A DNA stretch of 64,000 bases. Source: Phycisphaeraceae bacterium. Lineage in GTDB: Bacteria > Planctomycetota > Phycisphaerae > Phycisphaerales > SM1A02. Position 1 is the stretch's first letter. Each line of letters starts with the position of its first letter. Location: the NCBI GenBank assembly GCA_019636755.1, contig JAHBWZ010000002.1, forward strand, positions 248,001 through 312,000, given 5' to 3'. The position numbers and the translations under genes are program-made. Shown here in pieces: positions 36,379 through 44,037 of this stretch. The notes under the pieces were generated by a model. The model saw only the letters and a program-made list of their open reading frames with translations, made no database searches and was not told the origin of the DNA.

Positions 36379-36572
36379 GCGCGCAAGAACCGCGAACCGC
36401 GAACGGGAATCGTGCCGGGCCGACGCCGGGCGCCGGGCGGGAGATGTGATGTCGTCGAGTGTTTGTTGCGGATGGTGGTATTTGGGAGGTTTTGCGTCAT
36501 GGACGGGAACGGCGGATCCAGTGAACGAGGGCGGGGAGGCAATGAGGTCGGCCGGGCCGGCTGCAGATCCCC

Positions 36573-36617
36573 GGGGGTCCGGGGGTCCGGGGGGTCCGGG
36601 GGTCCGGGGGTCCGGGG
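36573..36617 (+). repeat. GGGGGTCC tandem repeat, G-quadruplex-forming
   Basis: Six G-runs of 4-6 bases are spaced by TCC. The array occupies part of the 5' region of cassette 3 and is absent from the corresponding place upstream of cassette 1. Confidence 0.85.
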
Positions 36618-36873
36618 CCGAGCACGGGCCAGACCGTCCTCTTCTTCAGGTACGCCATCCTGCACGGGATCCTGCGGCATCGGGCGCGAAATCAGAAAAT
36701 TTGTCTTCGACGGTGGGAGCCGCTGGGCCTCGAGCACGCATAGGGCCAGCCTTGCCCGGCAGGGGGCAGGCACCGCCTGACCGACGCCTGTCGATGAGGC
36801 CGACGAGCCCGACGGGCAGACGCCAGTCGAGGAAACGCCGAATCCGAGCCAGAACAACCGAGCGCGCACCTTC

Positions 36874-36905
36874 GCCAATGGCGGGGTTATTGAGCCCCCA
36901 TTGGC
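36874..36905. terminator. hairpin GCCAATGG/CCATTGGC
   Basis: GCCAATGG and the following GGGG pair with CCCC and CCATTGGC, with one bulged C and a loop of about 8 nt (TTATTGAG). It may be a relic of the GCCAATGGGGG element found at the edge of repeats B and C. Confidence 0.4.
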
Positions 36906-37070
36906 CTGCGCTTTCAGGCCGTGTTGATGACGGTGAGGATCGACCGCGTCTGATCGGGGACATGCCCCTGTCCGACAGGAGCGAGAGCGCTCAGCCACGC
37001 CATATCACGCTCGCGCCTGATGCACGTCGTTTCGTGTCGAAGTCCACTCCGGCACACCCTGATCGCGCAC

Positions 37071-37244
37071 GCCAATGGGGGCTGTCGCCCCCCTTGAACC
37101 CCCTTGGCGGATGCACGGTTTCCGTCGCGTCTCCGCCAGCGGATCGACGCCTCCGGCGCCAACCACTCGGCACCTGCGCGTCCGCAGCACGACGTGCCGC
37201 GGGGCGCAGGCGCCGGGGGAGGGGTTGGTGACAGGACCGATCAT
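37071..37244. repeat. palindromic intergenic repeat, copy B (3' of cassette 2)
   Basis: It starts with a GCCAATGGGGGCTGTCGCCCCC hairpin region and ends in the 48-bp imperfect palindrome (37168-37215) plus the GGGTTGGTGACAGGACCG flank. Its last bases include the stop codon of the Y2 gene. Confidence 0.85.
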
Positions 37245-37888
37245 GGCCCGGCGCGACGACGGCGCGACCCGCGCGCCGTCAGGGCACCCAGTGCGACCAC
37301 CAGCAGTACCGCAGGGGCGGGCACGGGCACGATCCGCTGGAAGTGGAAGTCGTCGATGTGCAGTGGGGGGAAGCCCATGGAGTCCTGCCAGTTGTACATC
37401 TCGATCGCGTCGAACTCGAAGTCCATGACGAGCCCGAGGAACCGGTCCTGGCTCGTTCCCCCATAGAGCGGGGTCACGTACAACAACTGGCCTTCACGGA
37501 AGAAGCGGAAGTGCGAGTCCTGCGGCCAATGCACCCCGATCGCCCTGATCGGCTCATCGAACTCCACGCGCATCTCGGCGCTGCTGCGAAGACCGTATCC
37601 GTCGTTCGGGTAGCCCACAGGGTCGCTCTGGGCCTGCGAACCCAGGCTGGAGTTGAACGTCACGCCCAGGTGCGTGTAGTGATCCGTCACCCACGTCCCG
37701 ACCGGGACCTCATAGAACCCGATCGTCTCCCGTTCAGCGCCCAGGTGCACGTCCATCCACGTGTTCCACGCGTCGAAGGAATGGAATCCCACGCCATGCG
37801 GGATCGGGTACTCCGGACCGGCCGTGCTCACGCGCGTACATGCGATGGCCAGCACCATGCTGACCAGACCTGCTGTCGTATGTCTCAT
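37241..37888 (-). CDS. PEP-CTERM-type exported protein Y2 (cassette 2)
   Basis: This is a 215-residue protein. It has an N-terminal signal peptide, a beta-rich domain containing GTWVTDHYTHLGVTFNSSL, VEFDEPIRAIGVHWP and LHIDDFHFQRI, and a C-terminal sorting tail. The tail is VPVPAP, a hydrophobic helix (VLLVVALGAL) and an Arg cluster (RGSRRRR), as in PEP-CTERM proteins processed by exosortase. The D-x-Y-x-x-LGV-x-F pattern recurs in many such secreted proteins. Its ATG overlaps the X2 stop as TGATG. It is a close paralogue of Y1 at 38316-38963, differing mainly in one loop. Function unknown; no exosortase gene lies in the window. Confidence 0.8.
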   Translation of the reverse strand: MRHTTAGLVSMVLAIACTRVSTAGPEYPIPHGVGFHSFDAWNTWMDVHLGAERETIGFYEVPVGTWVTDHYTHLGVTFNSSLGSQAQSDPVGYPNDGYGLRSSAEMRVEFDEPIRAIGVHWPQDSHFRFFREGQLLYVTPLYGGTSQDRFLGLVMDFEFDAIEMYNWQDSMGFPPLHIDDFHFQRIVPVPAPAVLLVVALGALTARGSRRRRAGP

Positions 37889-38109
37889 CACTCCTCCTCC
37901 TCCATCGACTGACCGATCAGCGCGAACAGGCTCACCAGCCCGACGGCGGGTTCCGCGTGGTGCAGGCATGCCGAGACTGCCGCCTCGCTGATCTCGTTCG
38001 CGATCAGCGCATTCACGCCGCCCAGCGCCAGCCAGAGTTCGATGTACTCCAGCGGGCGCTCTTCGCCATCTCGAGTCCGTCCTTGCGTCACCATGGTGAC
38101 CATCTGCAT
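37888..38109 (-). CDS. short X2 protein: stand-alone X C-terminal domain (cassette 2)
   Basis: This is a 73-residue product. ATG 38109 has AGGAGAGAG directly upstream (38112-38120). After about 20 residues it matches the last about 53 residues of the long X1 protein almost exactly (LEYIELWLALGG, EISEAAVSACLHHAEPA, SLFALIGQSMEEEE). The domain is helical with an acidic end and no signal peptide, so here it would stay in the cytoplasm. Either it is a truncated X whose 5' part was replaced by a new start, or the ancestral free-standing form. The TGATG overlap couples it to Y2. Confidence 0.7.
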   Translation of the reverse strand: MQMVTMVTQGRTRDGEERPLEYIELWLALGGVNALIANEISEAAVSACLHHAEPAVGLVSLFALIGQSMEEEE

Positions 38110-38145
38110 GGCTCTCTCCTTCACTCGTTCGCTCTCCGAACACAT

Positions 38146-38319
38146 GCCAATGGGGGCTTTCGCCCCCCTTGAACCCCCCTGGCGCATGCGCGGTTTCCGT
38201 CGCGCCTGCGCCAGCGGATCGACGCCTCCGGCGCCAGCCACCCGGCGCCTGCGCGCCCGCAGCGCGACGTGCCGCGGGGCGCAGGCGCCGGGGGAGGGGT
38301 TGGTGACAGGACCGATCAT
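38146..38319. repeat. palindromic intergenic repeat, copy C (3' of cassette 1)
   Basis: It is nearly identical to copy B over its whole length: a GCCAATGGGGGC hairpin, TTGAACCCCCCTGGCG, and the 48-bp palindrome at 38243-38290. It ends inside the stop codon of the Y1 gene. Confidence 0.85.
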
Positions 38320-38963
38320 GGCCCTGCGCGACGACGACGCGAGCCTCGCGCCGTCAGAACACCCAGTGCGATCACCAGCAGTACCGGCGGGGCGGGCACG
38401 GAAACGATCCGCTGGAAGTGGAAGTCGTCGATGTGCAGTGGGGGATCCCCGTGGGAGTCCTGCCAGTTGTACATTTCGATCGCGTCGAACTCGAAGTCCA
38501 TGACGAGACCGAGGAAGTCAGCGGCACCACCTCCATACGTAGTGGTCTCATGGAGCAGGACACCATGCAGATAGAATCGGAAGCGTGACCCCTGCGGCCA
38601 ATGCACCCCGATCGCCCTGATCGGCTCATCGAACTCCACGCGCATCTCGGCGCTGCTGCGAAGACCGTATCCGTCGTTCGGGTAGGCCGATTCACTCACA
38701 CCCCAGACCTGTGAACCCAGGCTCGAGTTGAACGTCACGCCCAGGTGCGTGTAGTGATCCGTCACCCACGTCCCGACCGGGACCTCGTAGAACCCGATCG
38801 CCTCCCGTTCAGCACCGAGGTGCACCGCCATCCACGTGTTCCACGCGTCGAAGGAGTGGAATCCCACGCCATGCGGGATCGGGTACTCCGGACCGGCCAT
38901 GCTTACGCGGACGAGCAGAAGCGCGATCATCGCCCCGATGAATCCCACTGTCGCCTGTCTCAT
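38316..38963 (-). CDS. PEP-CTERM-type exported protein Y1 (cassette 1)
   Basis: This 215-residue protein is a near twin of Y2. A signal peptide (TVGFIGAMIALLLVRVSMAG) leads into the same GPEYPIPHGVGFHSFDAWNT start and beta-rich domain, ending in VPAPPVLLVIALGVLTARGSRRRR, a PEP-CTERM-like tail. Differences cluster around residues 85-95 and 130-145. ATG 38963 shares its A with the X1 stop (TGATG), so it is translated by re-initiation after X1. Exosortase processing is inferred from the tail. Confidence 0.8.
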   Translation of the reverse strand: MRQATVGFIGAMIALLLVRVSMAGPEYPIPHGVGFHSFDAWNTWMAVHLGAEREAIGFYEVPVGTWVTDHYTHLGVTFNSSLGSQVWGVSESAYPNDGYGLRSSAEMRVEFDEPIRAIGVHWPQGSRFRFYLHGVLLHETTTYGGGAADFLGLVMDFEFDAIEMYNWQDSHGDPPLHIDDFHFQRIVSVPAPPVLLVIALGVLTARGSRRRRAGP

Positions 38964-40582
38964 CACTCTTCCTCCTCCATCGACTGCCCGATCAGCGCGA
39001 ACAGGCTCACCAGCCCGAGGGCAGGCTCGGCATGGTGAAGGCACGCAACGACAGAAGCCTCGCTGATCTCGTCCGAGATCAGCGCCTCAGCGCCGCCCAG
39101 CGCCAGCCAGAGTTCGATGTACTCCAAGGGGATCGACGACTGAGCGAAGCCCTCCGTCGGCGGATCGCCCGAACAGTCCAGCGAGAGCAGCGATGTCGCG
39201 ATCGTCCGATCGGCGTTATCGACCACGCAGTCGCCGTTGAGATCCGCCCAGCAGATCTCGCCGACCGGGCAGGAGCCGTATGCCTGTTGCAGCAGCGCCA
39301 GGTCCGCGGACGTCACGGTCCCGTCGCCGTTCAGGTCTGCGTCGCAGGGGAGGATGGGGATTAGGAGGAAGGCACGCTCACGCTCTGCGACGCCCTCCAG
39401 GAAGACGCCATATCCCGCAATCCACCCCTCCGGCCCATGATCGCTGATCGAGGCAGCATCGCGTAACTCATCCCAGCCGCACGCGGAAGTGTTCACCAGG
39501 TTCTCGAGCGCCTGGTACGCCCACGCCGACGAACTGTACGGATCTGATGTTTCCCAGAGCACGGCACTGACCGCCGTCAGGTTCTGCCCCACGATCTGCC
39601 AGTGACGGTTCACCGAGCGTCCGACCCCTTCGTGGAGTTCATCGATCGGCAACTCATCCACCGATGAGATCCCCGGTCGCCATGCCAGCGGGATCTTCGG
39701 GCAGATCTGCTCCTGGCCGTCATACCCACCCCCACCACCGGTCATCAGGCCGTCATCGTTGACGCCGAAGATCCGGTGGCCGCGCTCGTCGCGATCCAGG
39801 GATGCGTACGCCGCAAGCAGCGGCTGCACCTGCGGCGCGAACACGCTGGAGTCCTCCTGCCAGAGGACGGGGTCGTAGGAGAGTGGGGCCTGTCCAGCCG
39901 CGCACGTCGTCGAAACGACCACCGGGCACACCGAGGATGATCCTCCACCGATCCGGGCACTCGCATCGTCCGTGCCTTCGCGGTTGATCGCAAAGGCCTC
40001 CGACCACGAGTCACTCCCGGACGGCGCCAGCGCAGTCCAGTCCCGCTCTGCGCTGCGCCACTCGTACCCGCGCCTGCATGTCAACGGCGGACTCCCGCTC
40101 GTCACGTTCTTCTCCCCCACGATCCGGAAGTGCCCGTCGATCGAGTCCGCCACGTCCCAGGCGCCGTCGAGGAATACCTCGGACGGCGAATCCTCGAAGA
40201 ACAGGAAGATCTCCTGGACAGGCAGATCGTCGTACGGTGACACCGACGGTCCTTCGACCGGCAGCCAGAGGTACGAATGCGCGAGCGTGGTGGGGCCCTG
40301 CTGCGGATCGCGCTCCTCGCCCGCCGGCAGGCCCCACATCGGCTCCGGAAGCCAGAGCACGGGGCGGCGGACCGTGACGGACAGTTCACCCACCGGGATC
40401 GGCACGTCGCACCAGCCGACGACCTGGCCCATGTGATTGATCCCGAGCGCCCGGCTCCGCGCATCCGCCAGTCCGGATGCCTGCGGCGCAACGCCGAGGT
40501 TGGTGATCCTGTACCTGGGCGGATCGGCCTGCGCCGAGCGCGTCATGTCACGCAGCCCCGGAAGCAGACATGCCAGCGCCAT
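38963..40582 (-). CDS. HAF-repeat protein with dockerin-like module and small C-terminal domain X1 (cassette 1)
   Basis: This is a 539-residue product. A short hydrophobic start (MALACLLPGL) may be an imperfect signal peptide. Repeats of the HAF type follow: ALGINHMGQVVGW...RPVLWLP, AFAINREG, IFGVNDDGLMTGG and SVNRHWQIVGQ. These probably form a beta-propeller. A dockerin-like pair lies near residues 420-465 (CDADLNGDGTVTSADLALL; CWADLNGDCVVDNADRTI). The last about 55 residues form the helical X domain ending SMEEEE. No Shine-Dalgarno precedes ATG 40582; the ATG instead overlaps the stop of a leader ORF. Function unknown; exported location inferred. Confidence 0.78.
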   Translation of the reverse strand: MALACLLPGLRDMTRSAQADPPRYRITNLGVAPQASGLADARSRALGINHMGQVVGWCDVPIPVGELSVTVRRPVLWLPEPMWGLPAGEERDPQQGPTTLAHSYLWLPVEGPSVSPYDDLPVQEIFLFFEDSPSEVFLDGAWDVADSIDGHFRIVGEKNVTSGSPPLTCRRGYEWRSAERDWTALAPSGSDSWSEAFAINREGTDDASARIGGGSSSVCPVVVSTTCAAGQAPLSYDPVLWQEDSSVFAPQVQPLLAAYASLDRDERGHRIFGVNDDGLMTGGGGGYDGQEQICPKIPLAWRPGISSVDELPIDELHEGVGRSVNRHWQIVGQNLTAVSAVLWETSDPYSSSAWAYQALENLVNTSACGWDELRDAASISDHGPEGWIAGYGVFLEGVAERERAFLLIPILPCDADLNGDGTVTSADLALLQQAYGSCPVGEICWADLNGDCVVDNADRTIATSLLSLDCSGDPPTEGFAQSSIPLEYIELWLALGGAEALISDEISEASVVACLHHAEPALGLVSLFALIGQSMEEEE

Positions 40583-40680
40583 CAGCGCGCAAGAACCGCG
40601 AACCGCGAACCGCGAACGGGAATCGTGCCGGCCGACGCGCCGACGTCAAGGGAGATGGGATGTCGTCGAGTGTTCGTCAT
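40582..40680 (-). CDS. 32-codon leader ORF coupled to X1
   Basis: ATG 40680 follows AAAGGAG (11-nt spacing) and opens 32 codons beginning MTNTRRHPISLDVGAS and ending VLAR. Its TGA overlaps the X1 ATG as TGATG. The degraded cassette 3 keeps a related leader (GTIPVRGSRF) with the same TGATG junction, although its heptamer copy number differs. It could serve as a translational on-ramp for X1, which lacks its own ribosome-binding site. Whether the peptide itself matters is unknown. Confidence 0.45.
   Translation of the reverse strand: MTNTRRHPISLDVGASAGTIPVRGSRFAVLAR
40597..40617. repeat. heptanucleotide tandem repeat (CGCGAAC)x3
   Basis: Three perfect CGCGAAC units lie inside the leader ORF. 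The corresponding place in cassette 3 (about 36391-36404) has two. Seven is not a multiple of three, so a change of copy number shifts the leader frame relative to X1. Confidence 0.8.
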
Positions 40681-40682
40681 GA

Positions 40683-41059
40683 CGATGGGTACTCCTTTGC
40701 TCAGGTCTGGTGTCATGGACGGGAACGGCGGATCCAGGAAGCGAGGGCGGGAGGCGCGAGCCGGGCCGGGCCGTCCTCTTCTTCTTCAGGTACGCCATCC
40801 TGCACGGGATCCTGCGGGCTGCTGGGGCGGAATCTGAAAATTCTTCCGGGCGGGCTGAGGCACGCGCGGAGTGGGGCGGCATGCATGTGCCGCCGGCCAC
40901 CGCGCAGCCGCGGCTGGCGTCGGTCGCCGGACCAGCGCCGGGGGCGACGTTGCCACGGGCTGCGACGCCGCGGGCCGTCCCTGGCGCCGGCCTGGCGATC
41001 ACCGATGCGAACGCAGCCTTCGACCGGACCGCGACGGACCATCGGCAGGGTCCTCCGCG
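40683..41059. other. cassette 1 upstream region and spacer to the glycosyltransferase gene
   Basis: 40683-40850 shares ordered blocks with 36498-36720. 40875-40894 is a GGCGGCA/TGCCGCC hairpin with a TGCATG loop, 166 nt beyond the glycosyltransferase stop on the minus strand. I see no gene and no clear promoter. Confidence 0.45.
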
Positions 41060-42130
41060 TCACGCACCGCGCGCGGCGGCGCGGCCCTCGGCCTCGACCA
41101 CCAGCGCCGCCGGCCGGACGTCGTGCCCATCCGCTCCATCCACCTCGGCCAGCAGACCCTCGCGCCAGGCAAGGCGCCGAGCAGGCAGGAGCGCATCGGC
41201 GATGGCCTGCAGCACATCGTCGGCGGGATCCGGACCGAGGATCTCCACACTCGCCGCGCCCAGGCGCAGGAAGCGGGCCGCGGCGCGCTGCGCCGCGGCC
41301 TGCTCCCGGCGGCACCATGCGCGGCACCACGCGAGGTACGGTGCCGCCAGGATGTCTTCGCCGAAGAGATCACGCGTGAAGCCAGGTTCCACCGCCGCGT
41401 ATCGGGCGGCCGCGACGCCCAGGGAGCGCTCTCGCGTCACGAGATCGCCCGGCTCGTATCGGTGGTCATGCGGCGCCCGCGCCTCCGGCAGGAAGCGCAG
41501 CGCAGCGCCGTCGCGCAGCAGGTGCCAGGCGAGGAGCAGATCGTCATAGCCGTACGTCCCGACGAGCCGTGGTACCGCGCGGGCGGCGCGGACGAGTGCC
41601 AGCGGCGCGGAGAGGTTGAGGCCATACGCATGCCGGAAGCCCGGCGCATGACCGTCCCCGGTGCCGAGCAGGTCGTGCCAGAAGAAGACGACGCCCGTGC
41701 GCGCTACCAGCAGGTCCACCACGCGGGGCGCGGGCACCGGGAGAAAGCGCGAGTCGCCCACGACGACCCGCGGTCCCGGCGCCGCACGATGCGCCGCTGC
41801 ATGGGCGCGCAGGAACCCGGGCTCCGGCAGCACGTCATCGTTGAGCGAGAGATAGATCTCGCCCTCCAGCACCTCCGCCACCGCGCGGGCGCGCACGGCG
41901 ATGTACCCCTCGCGCGGATACTCGACCACGCGCAGTCGCCCCGGATCGCCGCCGGCGCCGCGCCAGACCTCGCCGGCCCGTGCCGCACCCTCCGGATCCG
42001 GACCATCGAATCCCACCACCACCTCGGCACCGCCCGGCAGATCCATCTGCGGCGCCAGGCACGCCAGGCACGCGGCGAGTTCCCGCGGGCGGCCGCGCGT
42101 CGGAATCAGGATGGAGAGCCGCGGCCGCAC
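41060..42130 (-). CDS. family 2 glycosyltransferase
   Basis: This 356-residue GT-A fold enzyme starts with RPRLSILIPTRGRP, the nucleotide-sugar binding strand. The metal-binding motif appears as LSLNDDVLPEPGF, and a downstream acceptor-site segment reads YGYDDLLLAWHLL. No transmembrane helix is seen, so it is soluble or peripherally attached. The last about 90 residues (from about 265) are Ala/Arg-rich and variable. The GTG start at 42130 follows a TAGCAT box by 9 nt. Donor and acceptor sugars cannot be named, and no other glycan genes are adjacent. Confidence 0.85.
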   Translation of the reverse strand: MRPRLSILIPTRGRPRELAACLACLAPQMDLPGGAEVVVGFDGPDPEGAARAGEVWRGAGGDPGRLRVVEYPREGYIAVRARAVAEVLEGEIYLSLNDDVLPEPGFLRAHAAAHRAAPGPRVVVGDSRFLPVPAPRVVDLLVARTGVVFFWHDLLGTGDGHAPGFRHAYGLNLSAPLALVRAARAVPRLVGTYGYDDLLLAWHLLRDGAALRFLPEARAPHDHRYEPGDLVTRERSLGVAAARYAAVEPGFTRDLFGEDILAAPYLAWCRAWCRREQAAAQRAAARFLRLGAASVEILGPDPADDVLQAIADALLPARRLAWREGLLAEVDGADGHDVRPAALVVEAEGRAAARGA

Positions 42131-42139
42131 GGTGGGGCG

Positions 42140-42145
42140 ATGCTA
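42140..42145 (-). promoter_or_regulatory. -10-like TAGCAT box before the glycosyltransferase gene
   Basis: TAGCAT on the minus strand lies 9 nt before the GTG start, with no Shine-Dalgarno sequence between them. It is the same hexamer as before nadB and the lipoprotein gene. Confidence 0.4.
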
Positions 42146-42474
42146 CCGCGACCGCGGCGGCCGCGCGATCCGGGTATCGCCGCCCGGGCGGTGCCACGGG
42201 GCCGGGGCGCCGCGGCGTTCCCGGGCGCGGCGGACCGCGGCGCGCTCACGGAACCTGAACAGTGCGGGCGTACACTCGACCCGTGAACAGCGTGCCCGCG
42301 GTGAACGACGCCCTGACGGTTCTTCCGCCCCCGGATCAGCAGCGCGCCCGGCCGCGCCGCCCCGTCGGCGCCACGCACACGGACCTTGCCGGGACGCCGC
42401 AGGAATCCGGCTGGACACGGCCGGCGCGGGCGGCCGTGCCGGTCTCTATTCTGCAGCAGAGAGGACACAGATCC

Positions 42475-43200
42475 GTGCCGAAGCAGCGTGTGCTGGTCGT
42501 CGAGGACGAAGGCGAGATCGCTGATCTCATCCGCTTTCATCTCGAGCGGGAGGGATTCGAGGCCGCGGTGATCGCGTCCGGTCGCCTGGCGCTGGACGCC
42601 GTCGCCCGGCGCAAGCCGGATCTCATCCTGCTGGACCTCATGCTGCCGGACCTGGACGGGCTGGAGGTCTGCCGTCAACTCAAGTGGCACGAGGATCATC
42701 GCACCATCCCGATCGTCATGGTCTCGGCGAAGGGCGAGGAAGCCGACGTGGTCACCGGCATCGAACTCGGCGCCGACGACTACGTGACCAAGCCGTTCAG
42801 TCCGAAAGTCCTGATGGCGCGGGTGAGAAGCGTCCTGCGACGCAGCACGACGCGCCCGGCGCCGGACCGACTCTCACCGAACCGCATCGAGTTCGCCGGG
42901 GGCCTGCTGACGATCGATCCGGATCGCCACGTCGTCCGCGCGGCGAATCGAGCGGTGGAACTGACCGTGACCGAGTTCGGCATTCTCCAGTACCTGGCCG
43001 CGCGTCCGGGCTTCGTCCGCACGCGCGACCAGATCATCGCCGCGGTCCACGGCGGCAACACCGTGCTCTCCAGCCGCACGATCGACGTGCACGTCACCGC
43101 CCTCCGCCGCAAGCTCGGCGACCTCGGCTCCATGATCGAGACCGTCCGGGGTGTCGGGTACCGGCTCTCCGAACCGCAGGCGGCGAACGCGGACGACTGA
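42475..43200 (+). CDS. PhoB/OmpR-family response regulator
   Basis: This is a 241-residue protein. The receiver domain (residues 1-122) has the acidic pair in VVEDEGE, phosphoacceptor Asp54 in ILLDLMLPD, and Lys in DYVTKPFSP. A winged-helix domain (about 140-235) ends with RTIDVHVTALRRKLG and IETVRGVGYRL, the OmpR/PhoB recognition helix and wing. GTG 42475 is preceded by AGAGAGGA. The frame is open back to a GTG at 42283 just after a TACACT hexamer, so a 64-residue extended form cannot be excluded. No histidine kinase is adjacent; PhoR- or WalK-type partners are possible. Confidence 0.9.
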   Translation: MPKQRVLVVEDEGEIADLIRFHLEREGFEAAVIASGRLALDAVARRKPDLILLDLMLPDLDGLEVCRQLKWHEDHRTIPIVMVSAKGEEADVVTGIELGADDYVTKPFSPKVLMARVRSVLRRSTTRPAPDRLSPNRIEFAGGLLTIDPDRHVVRAANRAVELTVTEFGILQYLAARPGFVRTRDQIIAAVHGGNTVLSSRTIDVHVTALRRKLGDLGSMIETVRGVGYRLSEPQAANADD

Positions 43201-43233
43201 CCGCCCGCTCCGACGGCCGATCGGTCCGTCGGA

Positions 43234-43239
43234 CATAAT
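43234..43239 (+). promoter_or_regulatory. -10-like CATAAT box before the satD-like gene
   Basis: CATAAT (five of six consensus) lies 9 nt before the GTG at 43249. This implies an mRNA with almost no leader. Confidence 0.35.
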
Positions 43240-43248
43240 CCGGGCGGC

Positions 43249-43947
43249 GTGGACACGGACACCGACGGCCATGACGACACCCGCGGGGGCAGCGCGGGGC
43301 TGATCTGCGGGGTGATCACCGGCGACATCGTCGGGTCCAGCGCACTCCGCGCCGACGATCGGCCGCGCCTCCTCGACCTGATGAAGTCGGCGGGCAACGA
43401 GGTGCAGGGCCACTTCGGCGACAGCATTCCGTACCCGGTGGACATCTTCAGCGGGGACAGCTGGCAGTTCCTGGTCAGGAAGCCCGCACTGACGTTGCGG
43501 GCAGCCCTTCTTTATCGAGCCCTCATCCGCGCGGACGAGACCATCGACCGGCTCGACACCCGGTTCATGGTCGCGGTCGGACCGATCGACTCGCTGGCCA
43601 TGGAGCGCGTCTCGGAGGGCAACGGCTGGGCGTTTCGAGCGTCGGGACGGGGGCTCAGCGCGCTGGACCGGAGCGTCCGCATGGGCTTCCGAGGCGAGGA
43701 TGCCGGCACCTGGCCGCCATGGGACGCCGTCTCCAGGCTGATCGATGCGATCGTGGTGCGCCAGTGGACGCCCGCGCGCGCGCGTGCCGTCGCCGGCGCG
43801 CTCTGCGATCGGACGCAGGCGGAGATCGCCTCTCGATGGCACCCGCCGATCCGACAGGCATCCGTATCCATCCATCTCCGCGGTGCGGCGTGGCACGCGA
43901 TCGAGCACGCCCTCCGGTGCTTCGAGGCGTCACCCGGTCAACCATAG
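43249..43947 (+). CDS. SatD-family protein with C-terminal HTH-like segment
   Basis: This is a 232-residue protein. ICGVITGDIVGSSAL near the start is the SatD family signature and recalls nucleotide cyclase folds; FSGDSWQFLV is a second conserved patch. Residues about 180-215 (RARAVAGALCDRTQAEIAS, then RQASVSIHLRG) look like a helix-turn-helix. It is followed by a DUF3307 membrane protein gene, the usual SatD partner. Inverted ATAGGC-type sites lie right after its stop, over the promoter of that partner, so it may be a DNA-binding regulator of it (inference). The biochemical function of SatD is not established. Confidence 0.75.
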   Translation: MDTDTDGHDDTRGGSAGLICGVITGDIVGSSALRADDRPRLLDLMKSAGNEVQGHFGDSIPYPVDIFSGDSWQFLVRKPALTLRAALLYRALIRADETIDRLDTRFMVAVGPIDSLAMERVSEGNGWAFRASGRGLSALDRSVRMGFRGEDAGTWPPWDAVSRLIDAIVVRQWTPARARAVAGALCDRTQAEIASRWHPPIRQASVSIHLRGAAWHAIEHALRCFEASPGQP

Positions 43948-43993
43948 GCCCGCGAGCCTATTCTGTCGTTCTATGTCCTCAATAGGCTATACT
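43944..43993 (+). promoter_or_regulatory. candidate operator-promoter for the DUF3307 gene
   Basis: ATAGGC (43944-43949) and GCCTAT (43956-43961) form an inverted repeat with a 6-nt spacer. AGCCTATT (43955-43962) forms a second perfect one with AATAGGCT (43981-43988). The last copy runs straight into TATACT (43988-43993), a good -10 box 44 nt before the ATG at 44038. A protein bound to these sites would block RNA polymerase. Confidence 0.5.
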
Positions 43994-44037
43994 CAGAGCG
44001 CGCCGTCCACGCCGCCGGACACCCGGGACGCGGCCGC

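Larger units (their letters stand above)
36379..37070. other. intergenic region upstream of degraded cassette 3, partly duplicated
   Basis: Blocks at 36375-36410, 36498-36520 and 36634-36672 recur in the same order at 40583-40632, 40713-40737 and 40772-40816, upstream of the intact X gene. The shared blocks are therefore the ancestral 5' region of the cassette. The unique part (36680-37070) contains a hairpin at 36874-36905 and nothing else I recognise. Open frames here are low-complexity. Confidence 0.55.

Noticed and set aside
36375-36998. 207-codon minus-strand frame upstream of cassette 3
   Set aside because: Pro/Arg low complexity crossing the G-run array; only its end corresponds to the short leader ORF.
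42283-42474. Leaderless GTG giving a 64-residue extension of the PhoB-type regulator
   Set aside because: A TACACT hexamer lies 6 nt before it, but the extension is low complexity and an internal start with AGAGAGGA gives the standard receiver N-terminus. Kept as an alternative only.
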